This document shows, piece by piece, positions 35,774 to 48,035 of a stretch of DNA of 64,000 nt. The DNA is from Schistocephalus solidus (Eukaryota > Platyhelminthes > Cestoda > Diphyllobothriidea > Diphyllobothriidae). The stretch's first letter is position 1. Each line of letters opens with the position of its first letter. The notes under the pieces were generated by a model. That model had not been told where the DNA came from, made no database searches, and worked only from the letters and a program-made list of their open reading frames with translations. A program made the translations under genes and the position numbers. The stretch lies in contig WEDG01005028.1 in NCBI GenBank assembly GCA_017591395.1, positions 1 through 64,000 of the forward strand, in the 5' to 3' direction.

Positions 35774-38114
35774 CAGGGGTCGGCAAACTTGTTGGACTAC
35801 TAGGTCATTTCAGGAGGTCAAGAAGGCAAACTAGGCCAGAAGAAACAAGGTGTCCAAGGAAACGTTTATTATTCAAAAATACAGTATGATCAATGGGAAA
35901 TATGACGTTGCATGCTCTTAGAGACATATACAATATCAGGTTCCAATCATGAGGAGTTCAGCAACAGAATGTCCTTAAGGTGATTGTCAGTGAGATGAGA
36001 GCGCAGCTTGTTCATACAAAACTTCATTTTGGAGAACAGCTGCTCGCACGAATAAATGCTGCAAAACATTGCGATCACATGCTTGACACGCGCTAACAAC
36101 ATTGGAAACTGAGCATGTGGCCGCTGACAGTAGAAGTCAATGAGAGTAGTGCAAGAACTAAACTTGGACAAGAGCACGTCTGAAGCCTGCAGCTCAATCA
36201 ACTCCAATTGCACATCAGAGGGGGCGTCGATATAGGGAAAAACAAAAGGAGTGCTGGCAATCTTGAACTCTTGCAAATGAGAACGCACATCAGTGAAGCG
36301 TGAAAAGAATTAATTCCGCCAGGTTGACAGCACACTAATGCATTCTTTGGTGTCAACCATGGCTGCATCACACTGGGCGAGACCCCGGAACTTGATATAG
36401 TCGCAACTATACAGCTGTTTCTCCCATAGAATCAGCTTTGCTTCGAATGCCCGCAAGTGAGATTCCATGTTCACGAGGATCACATCACGTCCTTGAAGCT
36501 TCAGGTTAAGTTCGTTAAGGTGAGAGCTGATATCAGTGAGGAAGACAAACCGACATAACCACACCTTGTCAGAGCACTTGTGAAAGCCTTGAGGCCCCTC
36601 TCACTGACGAAGGAAACGATCTCGTGGCGGAGGGTGAACACGCACTTCAAGACGTTGCCACAACTGAGCTAGCAAGCCTCAGTGTGGTAAAGCAGATCGA
36701 CGTACTCAGCCTCTACAGCTTCGCACATGTGCTTGAAGATGCGGTGGTTGAAAGGACTAGCAAGCACTACAATTACTTACTTTACCACAACAGACATCAT
36801 GTCCTTCATGCCTGCTTCTTTGGCGCACAATGACTCCTGGTGGAAGGTGTAGTGCAGCTTGCATATCTTCTGCGCACAACCCAAAGAGCGGCAAACGTCG
36901 ATGAGCAGCTGCGAAAGTCCCTTGGTAGATCCAACCATGGCAGGTGCACCGTCAGTAGTTACCGAGACGAGCTTCGACAGGTCGAAACCACTCAAAGCAG
37001 GTAGCAGGGCATTGAGGACATATTGGCCAGTTGTCATTCCATTCATCGGGAGGAGGCTGAGAATCTGCTCGACTACCTCCAGGTGCTGTGTGAAACCACG
37101 CACAAATATGGCCAGCTGCGCAGTGTCCTTGGCATCACAGCTCTCATCCAAGTCGAGGCAGAATATATCGAGAGTTTTGAACTTCGTTAACATCGATGAT
37201 TGGACATTAGAGGCCAGCACTCCACGCATCACGTCACAGTGCGGGCAGACAGCGGGATTGCCTTTAAAGCGTTGTGTTGCTCGGGACAAATTACGTCAAC
37301 AGCAGCAAGTATACAATCCATTACAACGTCTGTATCAGTGAAGGGATGCATTTTCCTCGCAATTAACAAGGACACTTCAATGGAGGCACGAATACGACAC
37401 TCAGCAGCCTCAGAAGCTTTGGTGGCCTGCTTCTTTAAGAGAGACGACTATCGATCTAACCGTGACTGCAAGCGAAAAGCCTCAGTCTTCCGCTCATTCG
37501 CGGTGTAGTCTCTGTACGTGTGCGCATGCTTGGCATCGAAATGTCCCTTGAGATTTGACCACTTGAAAGTGCTGTTGGTGTCGTTGCACAATAAACAAAT
37601 GGCTTTGTTGCCACGTTGGACGAAGAATAATTAGTCAGTCCATTCGGGTTTGAAGACACGACGTTCGAGATCAACCTTCCAGAGACTGGCAGCTGCGCGC
37701 TGCTTCTGCTCTTTAGGCATAGATATTGGGGTTACTTTGCGGGAGCTCGATGTCTGTAATATGACCATGAAATAAAATAACTTCGCATGTCACAGCACAC
37801 ACACATGCGCACAACACACGCTTTGACCCCGTTAAGCGGTGAATGAAACCGAGACCAGAGAGTAAACTTGTTTACAACACAACATTTATCATCCCTCCCC
37901 GGTCAGGCGCTTCTGTTTCATACAAGCGCCTGAAATCAGTTCTAAAAATATACACGAGCCACAGCTTGAGCTGCAACCAGCAGTAATGAAGGGGAACAAA
38001 ACCGCGACACTTCAATTAGGCCGGAACCAACAATAAATAAATAGGGGCGTAAGGCTGGACTGGAATACTAGCTAGGTCATATCTGGCCTAAAGGCCGGAG
38101 TTTGCCGAGCTCTG
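35774..38114 (-). mobile_element. hAT (Charlie-like) DNA transposon, 2341 bp
   Basis: The left terminus CAGGGGTCGGCAAACT (35774-35789) is matched by the right terminus read in reverse, CAGAGCTCGGCAAACT, 14 of 16 bases. It is flanked by CCTTAAGT (35766-35773) and CCTTAAGG (38115-38122), an 8-bp target duplication with one mismatch, as expected for hAT. The CAGGGGTCGGCAAACT end is of the type known from vertebrate hAT-Charlie/MER families. Inside is a decayed hAT transposase on the minus strand. The element sits in the 3' UTR of the surrounding CR1, so it is younger than that copy. Confidence 0.9.
35947..37720 (-). pseudogene. hAT transposase (GTF2IRD2/ZBED-like), broken
   Basis: The N-terminus near 37720-37540 has a BED-type zinc finger, read across one stop: FFVQRGNKAICLLC, then LKGHFDAKH (C-x2-C and H-x4-H). 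The long middle frame (37289-36777) has LDESCDAKDTAQLAIFVRG, TTGQYVLNALLPALSGFDLS and VTTDGAPAMVGSTKG; the Asp in TTDGAP is a catalytic position of hAT enzymes. HYTFHQESLCAK follows. The C-terminus (36288-35947) has FCSIYSCEQLFSKMKF and LRSHLTDNHLKDILL, the hAT dimerisation region. At least three breaks (near 37620, 37250 and 36760-36560) disable it. The domain order is that of the SCAN/GTF2IRD2-like transposases of the hAT-Charlie branch. Confidence 0.85.
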
Positions 38115-38401
38115 CCTTAAGGGATTACTTCTAGATTGAAAGTAGTTTAAATACACGCAATGGAACTGTTAGTGAGACACTTGGTGCACGTACAGTTTGC
38201 ACTTAAATGAATTCAAATTTTTTGTAAGATAAACATCCGCAGGTAGAGTGCTCCACGCTGGAGCCACTGTGTTATGGAAGAAGAATTTGTGACCGTCGAT
38301 CTTTGGCTTATCCTTTGCGTAGTTTTAGGGTGTGACCACGTTCAGTTGGCATGTTAGCCTGAATGAGAAATCATTGGGATCAAAGCAACAATCCAGGCCA
38401 T

Positions 38402-39940
38402 TCATAGTTAAGAATTGAGAATTTATATTTGGTTAGTGCAGGGAAGGCACCATTAAAATAAATATCATTACCGAAATAAAATTACGACAGTGTGTCAGAT
38501 AAAATGTACAAATATTTAATAATGTAGGCAGAAGTTGTCCTGTTAGAGCAATATATAGTAATGTTTTGAAATTAATTTTTAGACTACAGGCTTCCATTTT
38601 CGAAAAGAGGGTAGGAAAACAAACTGCTTAGGAAAATAAGGTAAGGGGTAGTGTAGGTTAATACTACATTAACATTTCAGAATGAGATAATGAAACGTCG
38701 ATATGGATCGTTTTTAATCACTAAGCCCATTAAACAAAATCTTGCAAAAAGGCGTAAGTGAACTTGAGGCCTCAGCATCCTAGGATCCAGAATTTAATTG
38801 TGATAATAGTAATTAAGTATCCAATGAAGCGGGAGCAGTTTAGACTGTGTACGTAAGAATGAATTCATCGTTAGTATGCCTGGTGGTATAAGGAGACATC
38901 ATGGTTCCTAGGGGATCTGGGGGTAGATAAAAATGGTTTTTAGAAGGTCAGTTAAATTCCCGATAGTGCTTTCTCCAAGTCATTGTGAAAGCTGCTCGGA
39001 AAAGATGAGAAAAATAAAAGGTTAATAAAATCAGTGTTAAGGTAAATGTGCAGTCTTCGCTTGAATGCAAATAGACTTGTTAACGACCTAATTTCAATTG
39101 GCAAGTTATTCCAAAGAAATCTTCACCTAGTAGCAAAGAATAGAGAGCGTTTAGATGTGGAGGATGCTGGAAGAGCTATAATTAGTGCAGAATTTCTTAG
39201 GTTATAAAGAAGACTAATGGGGGTAATGATAGAAAGCTTGGGGAGATTTGAGCTATTATTCATATGAAAAAGGAGACAAAAGCCTGCTTCCAGTTTCCTG
39301 ACCAAAATAAATTGTAGCTTCGTCAGCTGGCATCTAGTTGAGTATAAAGTATTTGAAAGAGTCGGATACAAGTTTTTTTGTGAAATGCCTTTGGACATTT
39401 TCAATTTTTGAACGGCTAGATTCCTTCATTTAACCGAAAAAAGAACAGCAAAATTCAAGAATGGGAGGCACAAATATACGATAAAGACTTCATTTAATTT
39501 CAGGAAGGTAGAAATTATATGAAATAAAGCCGCAACTCTGAGCAGCTTTGGCCGTTATTCTATCGGCATGAGGCGAAAGATCTGATTTATTGGTGTAGCT
39601 TGCGGACAAGTCCTTGATGGAGGAACATTCAGTCACAGGGCAGCCTTTAAAAATAACAGGTTGCTGCAGCCTTATAAGCCGAAAACCCGTGTAGTGACAC
39701 TAAGAATGTGAGAATTACATTAGCCATCTGGAGCTCCACGCCGAAAGAGTGTCTTATTTGAATGAGTTTGTTCTAGGCATCGTTCGGCCGTAGAGGTAGA
39801 GAAAGAATACACGTATTTGATGTCATCAGCAAAAATATAAGATTGAGAATGTTTTACTCTCTATAAAAAGTAAAAAGAAGAACAGCATAGGGCCTAGCAT
39901 AGTACCCTGAAGGTTAATACGTAGGAAAAGGAAAGAGAAA
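38402..39940 (-). mobile_element. LINE (family B), 5'-truncated, inserted in CR1
   Basis: The tail is on the left: ATTTATATTTGGTTAGTGCA then GGGAAGGCACC (38418-38450), the reverse of the family B 3' end. A 600-base UTR follows. The C-terminus is at 39404-39123 (LSIITPISLLYNLRNSALII), nearly the same as the copy at 33480-33540. The palm piece with FADDIKYVYSFS is at 39845-39805. It stops near 39940. The host CR1 reads LSYENRV on its right and NGLDCCFDPNDFS on its left, adjacent in other copies, so this is a clean insertion. Confidence 0.72.
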
Positions 39941-40609
39941 ATAAGTTGAGGATTTATACTCTGTTTTCATAGGATAGTTTTTGCAGGCCTTTAGTCATTT
40001 TTGTCGTCCACTTTTGGACCGTCTCTAAGATGGTGCCATCCTTGAAGGTCCAAGGTCTCCGTGCCTGTATGGCGTATTCTAGATTCGGGCACACGAAGCT
40101 TCGAAATATGTTGGAGAAACTGTATTTGTCAAACCCCATAAAGGCTCATCTTATGACTTGCAAATAAAACATGGCCGACTTGGTTGCCTTCGTGCAGTTA
40201 AGTGTTGGTTTAAGTGACGATGTAATCCACAAAACCAAGACCTTCTGACAGTCAACCAGTTTTAGTAGTGTACGCTTTAAAAAGTAAATCTTCGGGCTGG
40301 AGTCTTAGCAGCTGCTTATTTGAAGGAAATTGCACTTACTATCATTGAAGGACATAAGCCAGTGCTTCGATAAGTCCTCGAGCCTGTTCAAGTTTAGTTG
40401 CAGATGGTCATCGGTCGTCATATACTGAACAACTTTCCACAATTTTATGCCTTCAGCAAACAGGAGAACATCGCAGTTCAGGTCCCTGATGCAACCTTTT
40501 ATGTAAGCAAGGGATAACGTGGGGCCTAAAACTGAGCCATGTGGAACTCACCTCGGGGGCTTTTTGGCGGACCTTAAATCTTTGAGGGTCACAAACCCTT
40601 AGAGCTGTG

Positions 40610-42640
40610 ACTGTCTACCAACTTTCGAGGATAAATGCCAATGCGGATACTTCTTTGCTGAAGAATATGAAGGATATCAGCAGTCGAACTCATGTTGTTC
40701 TCATGGGTAAATTAAATGCACCCTGGTGGCCCGTCCTCAAAGTACGCCCTCAATCAGTATCTGTTTAAGAAAACGCTGGAAGCTCTTCGCAAATAGAATT
40801 TTCTCGTTCCAACTAAAGTGCGTAGAGGGCACCAGGCTAGTTGCTTAGATCTCGTGTTCGCCAAAGATATGGTAAGTATATAAGAGGTATACTACTTCCC
40901 CCAAATTGAGCATGTAGTACATCCTTGGGAGTACGCTGTATATTCTGCACCATATCCAATAAACAAAAGGATTCCCAATATATGACCAGGAGACTTTTTC
41001 CAAATGGGAGCCAAGGCATCGCACATAGAACTTAATGTTGTGGTCTTTGGAAAATTCGCTGAAGATTAGGAGTTATTTAAGGCGTGGCTGTTGCGTCTAT
41101 TTAAGAGTGACTGAAACTTAACAAAGTCTAGGATATCCAACCGACGTCAATGGCTAACACACGATCTGAACAAGGATTTAAAACAAAAAGAAACGAAGGC
41201 TTTGCAGTAAAGTTTTGCGAAAATAACGAACATGCCACTTTCAAAGGAGTAAGGTAAAAGGTTTGATTTTCAAAAGGGGACGGCAGTTCAAAAGTAATTT
41301 TCTCCACCGAGCACTTCCAATCCTAAATTGCTCTGTAAATCCTAATGAAATATTACACGTAACAGGAGCACAGTTCCTTTTATTATGAATGAGGATGGTT
41401 TCGAGATACCAGACAGTGAAAACAACGTTGGGCATTTTTTCTCAGTTCTTTCAGACTGTTTTCACCGGAGAAGCTGTATTTATTCCTCCAAATTACGAGA
41501 TCATGGGAGCGTCAGTTTTTCAAAATATTCTACTTCAAGACGAAGCGATTTTCAAAGAATTAAAAAGCTTGAAGTAATGTGAATCTCCCTGGTCCAGATG
41601 AGGTACTGGCAAAGCTGCTCTTTTAACTTGCCCGAAAACTGGCCAAATAACTTTCCGTTCTGTGTAAGAAATCAATCACTACTGGAATTCTTCCGATCGA
41701 CTGCGAAATGATCCACCTTAAACTGCATCGCAGAAGTGATAGTCATGCGATTGCCTACACTGAGGTCCAACCTGCCTTCGGCGGTGATCCGCAAAATTGT
41801 ATCATGTACACGATGAGGGTGGTGAGTATCGGAGGAAACATTATTATGAAGACATAAAAAGAGGAGTCCTACAAGATCCAGAGATTGGACCGACTCTCTT
41901 TTTCGTTTTCATTAATGACTGTGTAATGGAATTTGACTGTGAGTGTACCATGTTGTTCGGTGAAATAAAAATCTGTAAAGTGATCCACAATGCTGCCGAC
42001 GAAACCAAATTCCACAAATATCTTCGCCAATTGTAAGAGTGCTCCTACAGATTACTAATAATATTTATCTAAAACAAGTGAACCCTGAAACGCATTGGAA
42101 TTCAAAATTATGTCCCTGCGCTTGGCCGTAGGATTTGAACGGAATTTCACTTCGAGAAGCAAAACGTAGAAAGATCTTGCTGGTTGGATTAAAGACAACC
42201 TCACCCCTTCTGCACAATATTGTCAGATGACGAAAGTTGCGATGTAAGTGCTGTACGTCATCGAACTGTCATTTACAGTGTTCAAGGAAAATTTATTTTC
42301 TTAAGTTTTCGGAACGTTTGTAAGGCGCAGCTTGAAGATATGCTTCAGGTCATGAGACCACAGACGCAGCAGGAGTACACCTAGGGTGCAGAGAGGATCC
42401 GGAGGTCAAGATGCACTGCTTTATGAGATTCAATTAATTAGCATACATTGTTATGCTGTAAGCTAAAGACAGTTGCGTGGAGATGTGAAACAACACTCCG
42501 TATCGTGCTTGGCATGGACTGCACCCTCCTGTTGGCACAGGGGCAGTGACTTGAATGGTCATTGGTTTACAGTGATAGTATACTTTCGGCGCATCTACCA
42601 CACTCTCTCCTCCAATATAGATTCACCGTTATGACTAATT
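40610..42640 (+). mobile_element. CR1-like LINE, endonuclease to C-terminus, decayed
   Basis: Order on + strand: TVYQLSRINANADTS and VVLMGKLNAPWW (40610-40725; the usual block is MGDFNAPG); CLDLVFAKDM (40835-40870); linker 41050-41250; VGHFFSVLSDCF/GIFSQFFQTVFTGEA (41420-41480); a SPGPDE-like NLPGPDEVLAKLL (41580-41620). Then come QDPEIGPTLFFVFINDC and TMLFGEIKI (41870-41975; FADDIK is lost), and a C-terminal block with LSPSSHC-like TPSAQYC (42200) and FGTFVRRSLKI (42305-42340). It fades out near 42640. Many stops. Confidence 0.65.
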
Positions 42641-43699
42641 CCAGAGGAAGGATCAAGCATAGGTAGCTGACCAGGTACGGGACTGCACACAGAAGTGCCA
42701 ATGCTCCCCGATATGCGGCCATTTGATACTGACACGCATGCCAACTAATGCATGCTGTGCCCTTATTTGGTCCCCACGTTGGTCCAATTTATCTACTGCG
42801 AGATCCATTTTAGGAGAAAAACCCAAACATGTCAGGTAGCAGACATGGAATGATAGTCGTAAATGTGGTAAGGCACATAAAAACGGCTCGAAGGCAGATA
42901 GCAGTAATTCAGTAACCACGCGTAGGACCTGTGGGTGCGTTTTTAAGTCATTGCACAAGGTGAGTGTGCTCACGAGGCGTGTCCACGTGCATCCACTTAG
43001 AGGAGTTAACACTGCCGATTAAAATAAAGTTGTCTTCATGGCTTGATTTTAAATCATGCACTGAACAGCAGCCAACTGCAAGGTACAGTGAGAGAAGTAG
43101 GGCTGATAAGAGAAATCTTACAGTCTCGGTTGTTATTCTTTAGGTAAAAATGATCCATTTTTAATGTTTCGTGTTCTGATTTAACACTAACACTGCCTTT
43201 TTAAATAAAGTAGCAAACCAAAAATTTCCGTTGCATTCGTGTTTTTGCGGTCCCTTCCAGCTTCAAGTAGTCACTTTCAATGAAATTGTACTTATCCATC
43301 TCTCCAACGTAATTTCAAAGTGTCTTTAATCTATTTTATTTTTGACACGCCTCTCTCTATATCTAAGTCAAGGTCGTGTGCAAATAACCACCAATTATTT
43401 GCTCTCCAACTTGGACAATTTGATCTTCGTTACCACTTCACTAGGACTGATCCGGACAATACTGTTTCAACTGCATGTACTTACTTGCTTCCTGCTCATC
43501 TGGAATTCTTTCTTGTGCCGAAATTCGTCATAAAACGGATCAAATTGGAATTTGTTTATCATCTTATTCAAGTTGACTGCGCAGGCTCTGCACCAATAAA
43601 AACTGAGAACCACTCAGAGAACCAAACGTGTACAGCCTCGTGAAGATCTGAAGTTATCCAGGACCTTCGATATCTCCGAACGGCTGAGTCGTTCCTGAA
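42641..43699. other. unassigned; 119-residue minus-strand frame, possible repeat
   Basis: A minus-strand frame at 43012-42653 is open for 119 codons but has no domain I recognise. The left edge (42595-42650, CTACCACACTCTCTCCTCC then ATGACTAATTCCAGAGGA) resembles 56028-56085 (CTACCGCACTCTCTCCTCC then ATGACCAAATCCAGAAGA), so part of this is probably a dispersed repeat. A + strand frame at 43320-43643 is also open, with no motif. The right limit is the unclear 5' end of the next CR1. Confidence 0.4.
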
Positions 43700-44011
43700 T
43701 ATCCTTCATACCGTTTATAGTATTTTTCAAAAGCGTTTTTGAACAAGTATTAACATTTTTGCTCATATTGCATTAAATACTCGCCATACTCCAAAGCCAG
43801 TCGGAAATTTTTCGTTATACGCTCAAAGGAGAACATACTTTTACGCAGTGTTTTAACATTTATGGACTCAAAACAATTGTTTGCTAGCAACAGAACCAGT
43901 CACGGAACTTCCTTTAAAGGAAAGCCTGTTGAGCTGGCTTCGACATCCACGACTGGCACTCCATCAGTTTAAACTTGTAACCAAAAACCAGCAAAGCGCG
44001 CAAAAAGCGTA

Positions 44012-44882
44012 ATGGCAGCCAAATCCGTCGGCTACGAGGACGAATCTTGCGTTGGATGTTCTTATATTTTACTAAGAGTTCAAAAACTGGAAAATGAGCT
44101 TTGCAGACTTAAGGAAGCTCTTGCAAGATAACATTACTCGACGAAATACGCTTAGCAATATTCCAGTTAAAAAAAGGCAGTGACTAAAGCACGAAAAAGT
44201 ATCAAAAACTACAACTGTTTACAGCTCACAATGTTCGGACGCGATTACCCATAACGACCGGATAACAGGAGCACAGTCTCTGAATCCTACGGACGACGAC
44301 CAGAGCAAACCACAAATCTCATCCTGCTATCTTGGGTGTTATAAAGAGCCCGTAGTTGAATCCGAAGAAACAAACGCGTGGCAAGCTGCAATGGGGAAAC
44401 ACCACAACAGGAGGACAAAGTCACAATCAACTCTGATGGATTCATTGAAGCCTTCAGATGAGATTTTGGTCAGAGGTAGACTTAATCCCAACGAGAGCTC
44501 TGTAAACCGTTCTCGTGCCCCTAAGGAGAACTTAGGAGGAAGCGAAAATACCAAGTACCAGGATCGACAACAGTGTTTAGTTATTCAGGGTTTGCACGAG
44601 TCAACTGCAGTCCGACCAGAAGACCGTGTCACCGAAGACCTTGCTTCGTTTAATGGCCTCCTAAACCAGTTGCTCCCACCGGGCGTGGAAGTAAAAGTTA
44701 TTAAAGCATTCCTGATCGGCAAAAAGTCTGAAGACAGCCTAGGAACGCCGCGACCGCGACCGCTGAAAATAATGCTAGAGAGCAAAGACCAAATCAAGGC
44801 GATCCTATCCAAAAAAACTAACTTGCGTCACTCGCATAAAGAGGTTTTTTTCAACCGGACTACTCCCCTGCGGAAAGGCTGA
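44012..44882 (+). pseudogene. ORF1 of CR1-like LINE, broken
   Basis: Begins with ATG at 44012: MAAKSVGYEDESCVGCSYI has a C-x2-C pair, followed by a short coiled coil (LRVQKLENELCRLKEALA). A frameshift near 44130 is followed by a polar linker. The 44391-44882 frame then carries an RRM-like segment: QQCLVIQGLHEST (44575), a helix with LLNQLLPPGVEV, and RPLKIMLESKDQIKAIL. The same segment is read in the copies at 10400-10270 and 35190-35000. This gives the order zinc-type pair, coiled coil, RRM, typical of ORF1 proteins that trimerise and bind element RNA. A second break near 44880 precedes ORF2. Confidence 0.65.
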
Positions 44883-45192
44883 AACGCCGGGAACTTGTCT
44901 TGGAACTACAATCAAGACTGAAGGCTGGCGAACACAATCTGGCTATTTTCAAGGGGAAGGTAGTTCAAAAGAATACGAATTTTCCATTGAACCAACCGAT
45001 TGTTCAGGGGACAATGGCAGCCACCTCACTAACGCCAAACCCATCAGGGAACCAATTGCCCAAAGAGATGTCAGAAATGATTCCGTAACGCCCAGCGTTC
45101 TCACTAAAGAAACCAGAGTTACCGAAAATCATCAAGAAACGGAAAAGACATACGACCTTGACGTTAGAGGAGACGCAGTTGGGCCCATAAAA

Positions 45193-48035
45193 TTGACAAA
45201 CGCAACAGGAAATTTGGTTGGCGCAAAATTGAAGTGCTTGTATACAAATGCGCAAAGCCTTTTATCAAAACTTGATGAGTTAAAAATTTGCCTTGCCGAA
45301 GTATCTCCGGATGTGATAGCAGTAACCGAAACCTGGCTGTCGGGCAGTATTCTAGATAGCGAAATAACATTGTCTGGGTACCAAATATATCGGAGGGACA
45401 GAGAAAACCGACAGGGTGGTGGAATAATTGTGTATGTAAAAGACGTGCTAATAGTGTCTGACAAGACGAGCAAGTTTGCGTGCAGCACTGAAGCCATATG
45501 GTTGAACATCAAGGCTCTTGGCTCTCCATGTCTAGATGTCCTCATTGTCTATCGGCCACCTAGGATAGACCGAATCGCGGACACCCACTTGTTGGAACAA
45601 TTAGAAAATTTCTCCAGTAGACCTAATGTAATGATTATGGGTGACTTCAACGCACCAGGAATCAACTGGAGCACTGTTCAATCATCATGCCCGAAATCGA
45701 CTTTTGATTATGTTTTTTCTGCAAAAGACCTTGAATGCACTCCTCACACAGCATGTCCCTTTCCCCACCAGAACACGTGAAGGACAAAGGGCTAACTGTC
45801 TTGACCTGGTTTTCACGAAAACATCAGGCAGCATTGACGAGATTATTTCAATGCCTCCGCTCGGTCGTAGTGATCATGTGGTGCTTATGTGGGACTACTC
45901 CTTATTCTCCGTTGCGCCTGCTATAGAGGAAAAACGGCGTAACGTTTGGCGAGGAAACTTTCATCAGATGCGAGCAGATTTAACACACATCAACTGGACC
46001 TCAATGTTTTCGAGCACCGTAAACGAAGATTGGGAGTCCTTCCGAAATGTTCTTCTGCAACTTATTGACAACCACTGCCCGCTAACGAGTGTCCATCACA
46101 GCAAGCGTCCTGGGTGGCTAGACAGCAACTTAAAAAGGGAAATAAACAGGAAGCACAAGTTGTGGAGAAAATATTGCGAGTCTAATCAAGTCGCCTATTT
46201 TTAATAAGTATAAAAGCGCAGAGAAACAAAATGAGAAGCCTTATTCTTAAAAACGCGAAGAGAATTTGAGAAGACTTTGCTGCAAAAGGCAACGCAGAAT
46301 CCAAAGTTAGTCTACAATTACCTCCGTAGATGTACAAGGAATAAACATCAAATACCGCTGATTAAGACTGCCGTGGGCGTCGAAATTTCTGAAAACAGGG
46401 AAAAAGCCGAGTACTTTTCACAGTTCTACCGCTCAGTCTTCACAAACGAGGCCAGGTTCCTTCGTCCCTCAGTGGATAACCCGCCGACTGCAAGCATTAG
46501 CCACATACTATTCTCAGAATTTATGATCCAAAAGGAATTAAAAGAATAAAAGAGTCGAAATCCACAGGACCAGACGAGCTTCCACCCAAGCTTCTGAAAG
46601 AACTCGCCAATGAACTTTCCGCACCTTTGTCAGTGCTCTTTCAAAAGTCCTTTGACTCCGGAACACTTCCTTTCGATTGGAAGCTGGCACATATAACTCC
46701 CTTGTACAAAAGCGGTAGCCGGGCGTCAGTGACAAACTACAGGCCCATAAGCTTAACATGCATCCTTGGCAAGATTATGGAAAGGATCATCAAGAGCGAA
46801 TTGGTGAAATTCCTAGAGACTCATAATTTGTTATCAAGCTGTCAACACGGGTTCAGAAAAGGAAGATCATGCACAACAAATTTGCTGTATTCGCTCCAGA
46901 GGTGGACCCAAGCACTTGAAGATAGACACGCGGTTCACATTGCCTTCATTGACTTTCAAAAAGGCCTTCGATACTGTGCCGCACGAGAGACTGCTGTACA
47001 AGCTAGAAAGAATTGGAATCAGAGGTAACCTCCTCAAGTGGATCGAAAACTTCCTCGTGGGTCGGCGCCAGGTTGTGTGCATCGGCCAAGAGAGGTCAAG
47101 TTCTGCTGCGGTCGAGAGTGGGGTTCCTCAGGGTTCAGTACTAGGGCCAATACTGTTTTTAATATACGTGAACGATTGTGTCAGGAATCTCGACTGTGAA
47201 GCAGCAATGTTTGCCGATGACATTAAAAATCTGGAATGTAATCCAGAGCCCTGCTGACGAAGATAAACTGCAGATCAACCTAACTCGGTTGGAGGAGTGG
47301 TCGAATCATTGGCTTTTGCGGTTCAACGTCGATAAGTGTACAATACTTCGCTTAGGCAACCCGTCTGGATCTGCCGAAAGTAGAAGTTACTTTCTCAACG
47401 GTGAAGCCTTAAAAGACGTGGAAACCCAAAAGGACCTTGGTGTGCTGATGACCACCACCTTAAAACCATCGTCTCACTGCTCGAAAGTGGCGAAGAGGGC
47501 AATTTCGGTGTTGCATGCAATCAGACGAGCCTTTTTGGATTTCGATGAAGATCTTTTTGCTAAGACCTTTGGAACATTCATTAGGCCACATTTGGAATAT
47601 GCTATGCACGCCTGGAAACCCTGGACAGTTCAAGATCAGAACTGCCTCGAAAGAGTCCAGAGGAAAGCCACCAAAATGGTTAGAAGTCTAAGCTCCTTGC
47701 CATATCCAACCCGCCTAATGAATCTTAATCTGTTCCCTTTGAGTTATAGGCAAATGCGTGGTGATCTCCTGCAGACATTCCGCATTGTGAAGGGATTGGA
47801 TTTATGCCTGGAATTCTCGGACTTCTTTGAATTTTCCACCATGACCCATCTCCGAGGTCACCCATTGAAACTGCGTGTCCAGCAGGCGAGACTGGATGTG
47901 CGCAAGTTCTCCTTCTCTGTCAGAGTGGTTAAACCATGGAATGCCCTCCCTGAAGACGTTGTGATGTCACCATCGCTGGAAAGCTTTAAAAGGAACCTTG
48001 ACAGTTTTATGTTCCGCAACGAGCCTGAGCGATGA
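45193..48035 (+). pseudogene. endonuclease-reverse transcriptase ORF2 of CR1-like LINE, broken
   Basis: The endonuclease (45193-45930) has KCLYTNAQSLLSKLDELK, VTETWL, LIVYRPP, MIMGDFNAPGINW, CLDLVFTK and GRSDHVVL, so all active-site blocks are kept. After the linker, RT reads as follows: SKSTGPDELPPKLL-like (46553-46595), LYKSGSRASVTNYRPISLTC, CQHGFRKGRSCTTNLL (46840-46890), motif A FIDFQKAFDTVPHERL, motif B SGVPQGSVLGPILFLIYVND, and FADD at 47210-47221. The C-terminal domain (47300-48035) has SSHCSKVAKRAIS, HLEYAMHAWKPW and LRGHPLKLRV. At 46962 an extra A in an A-run shifts motif A. Five frameshifts in all; catalytic residues are intact. Confidence 0.82.

Larger units (their letters stand above)
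35600..40605 (-). mobile_element. CR1-like LINE, 5'-truncated, split by a hAT element and a family B LINE
   Basis: Tail and 3' box stand at 35600-35670 (CAGTTTATTTCAGTTCAGTT, then CATTTGAAATCCCTTTTTGG). The 3' UTR is interrupted by the hAT element, and the protein C-terminus resumes at 38400-38150 (HKFFFHNTVAPAWSTLPADV). A second break holds a family B copy. Upstream coding continues from 40139 (FRSFVCPNLEYAIQARRPWT) to the RT palm near 40500 (VPHGSVLGPTLSL, then LFAEGIKLWK where FADDIK is expected, so the catalytic Asp pair is lost). It ends near 40605 against a + strand CR1. Confidence 0.75.

Noticed and set aside
42653..43012. Minus-strand 119-codon gene
   Set aside because: No domain, no splice context and partial similarity to a repeat; kept as unassigned rather than called a gene.
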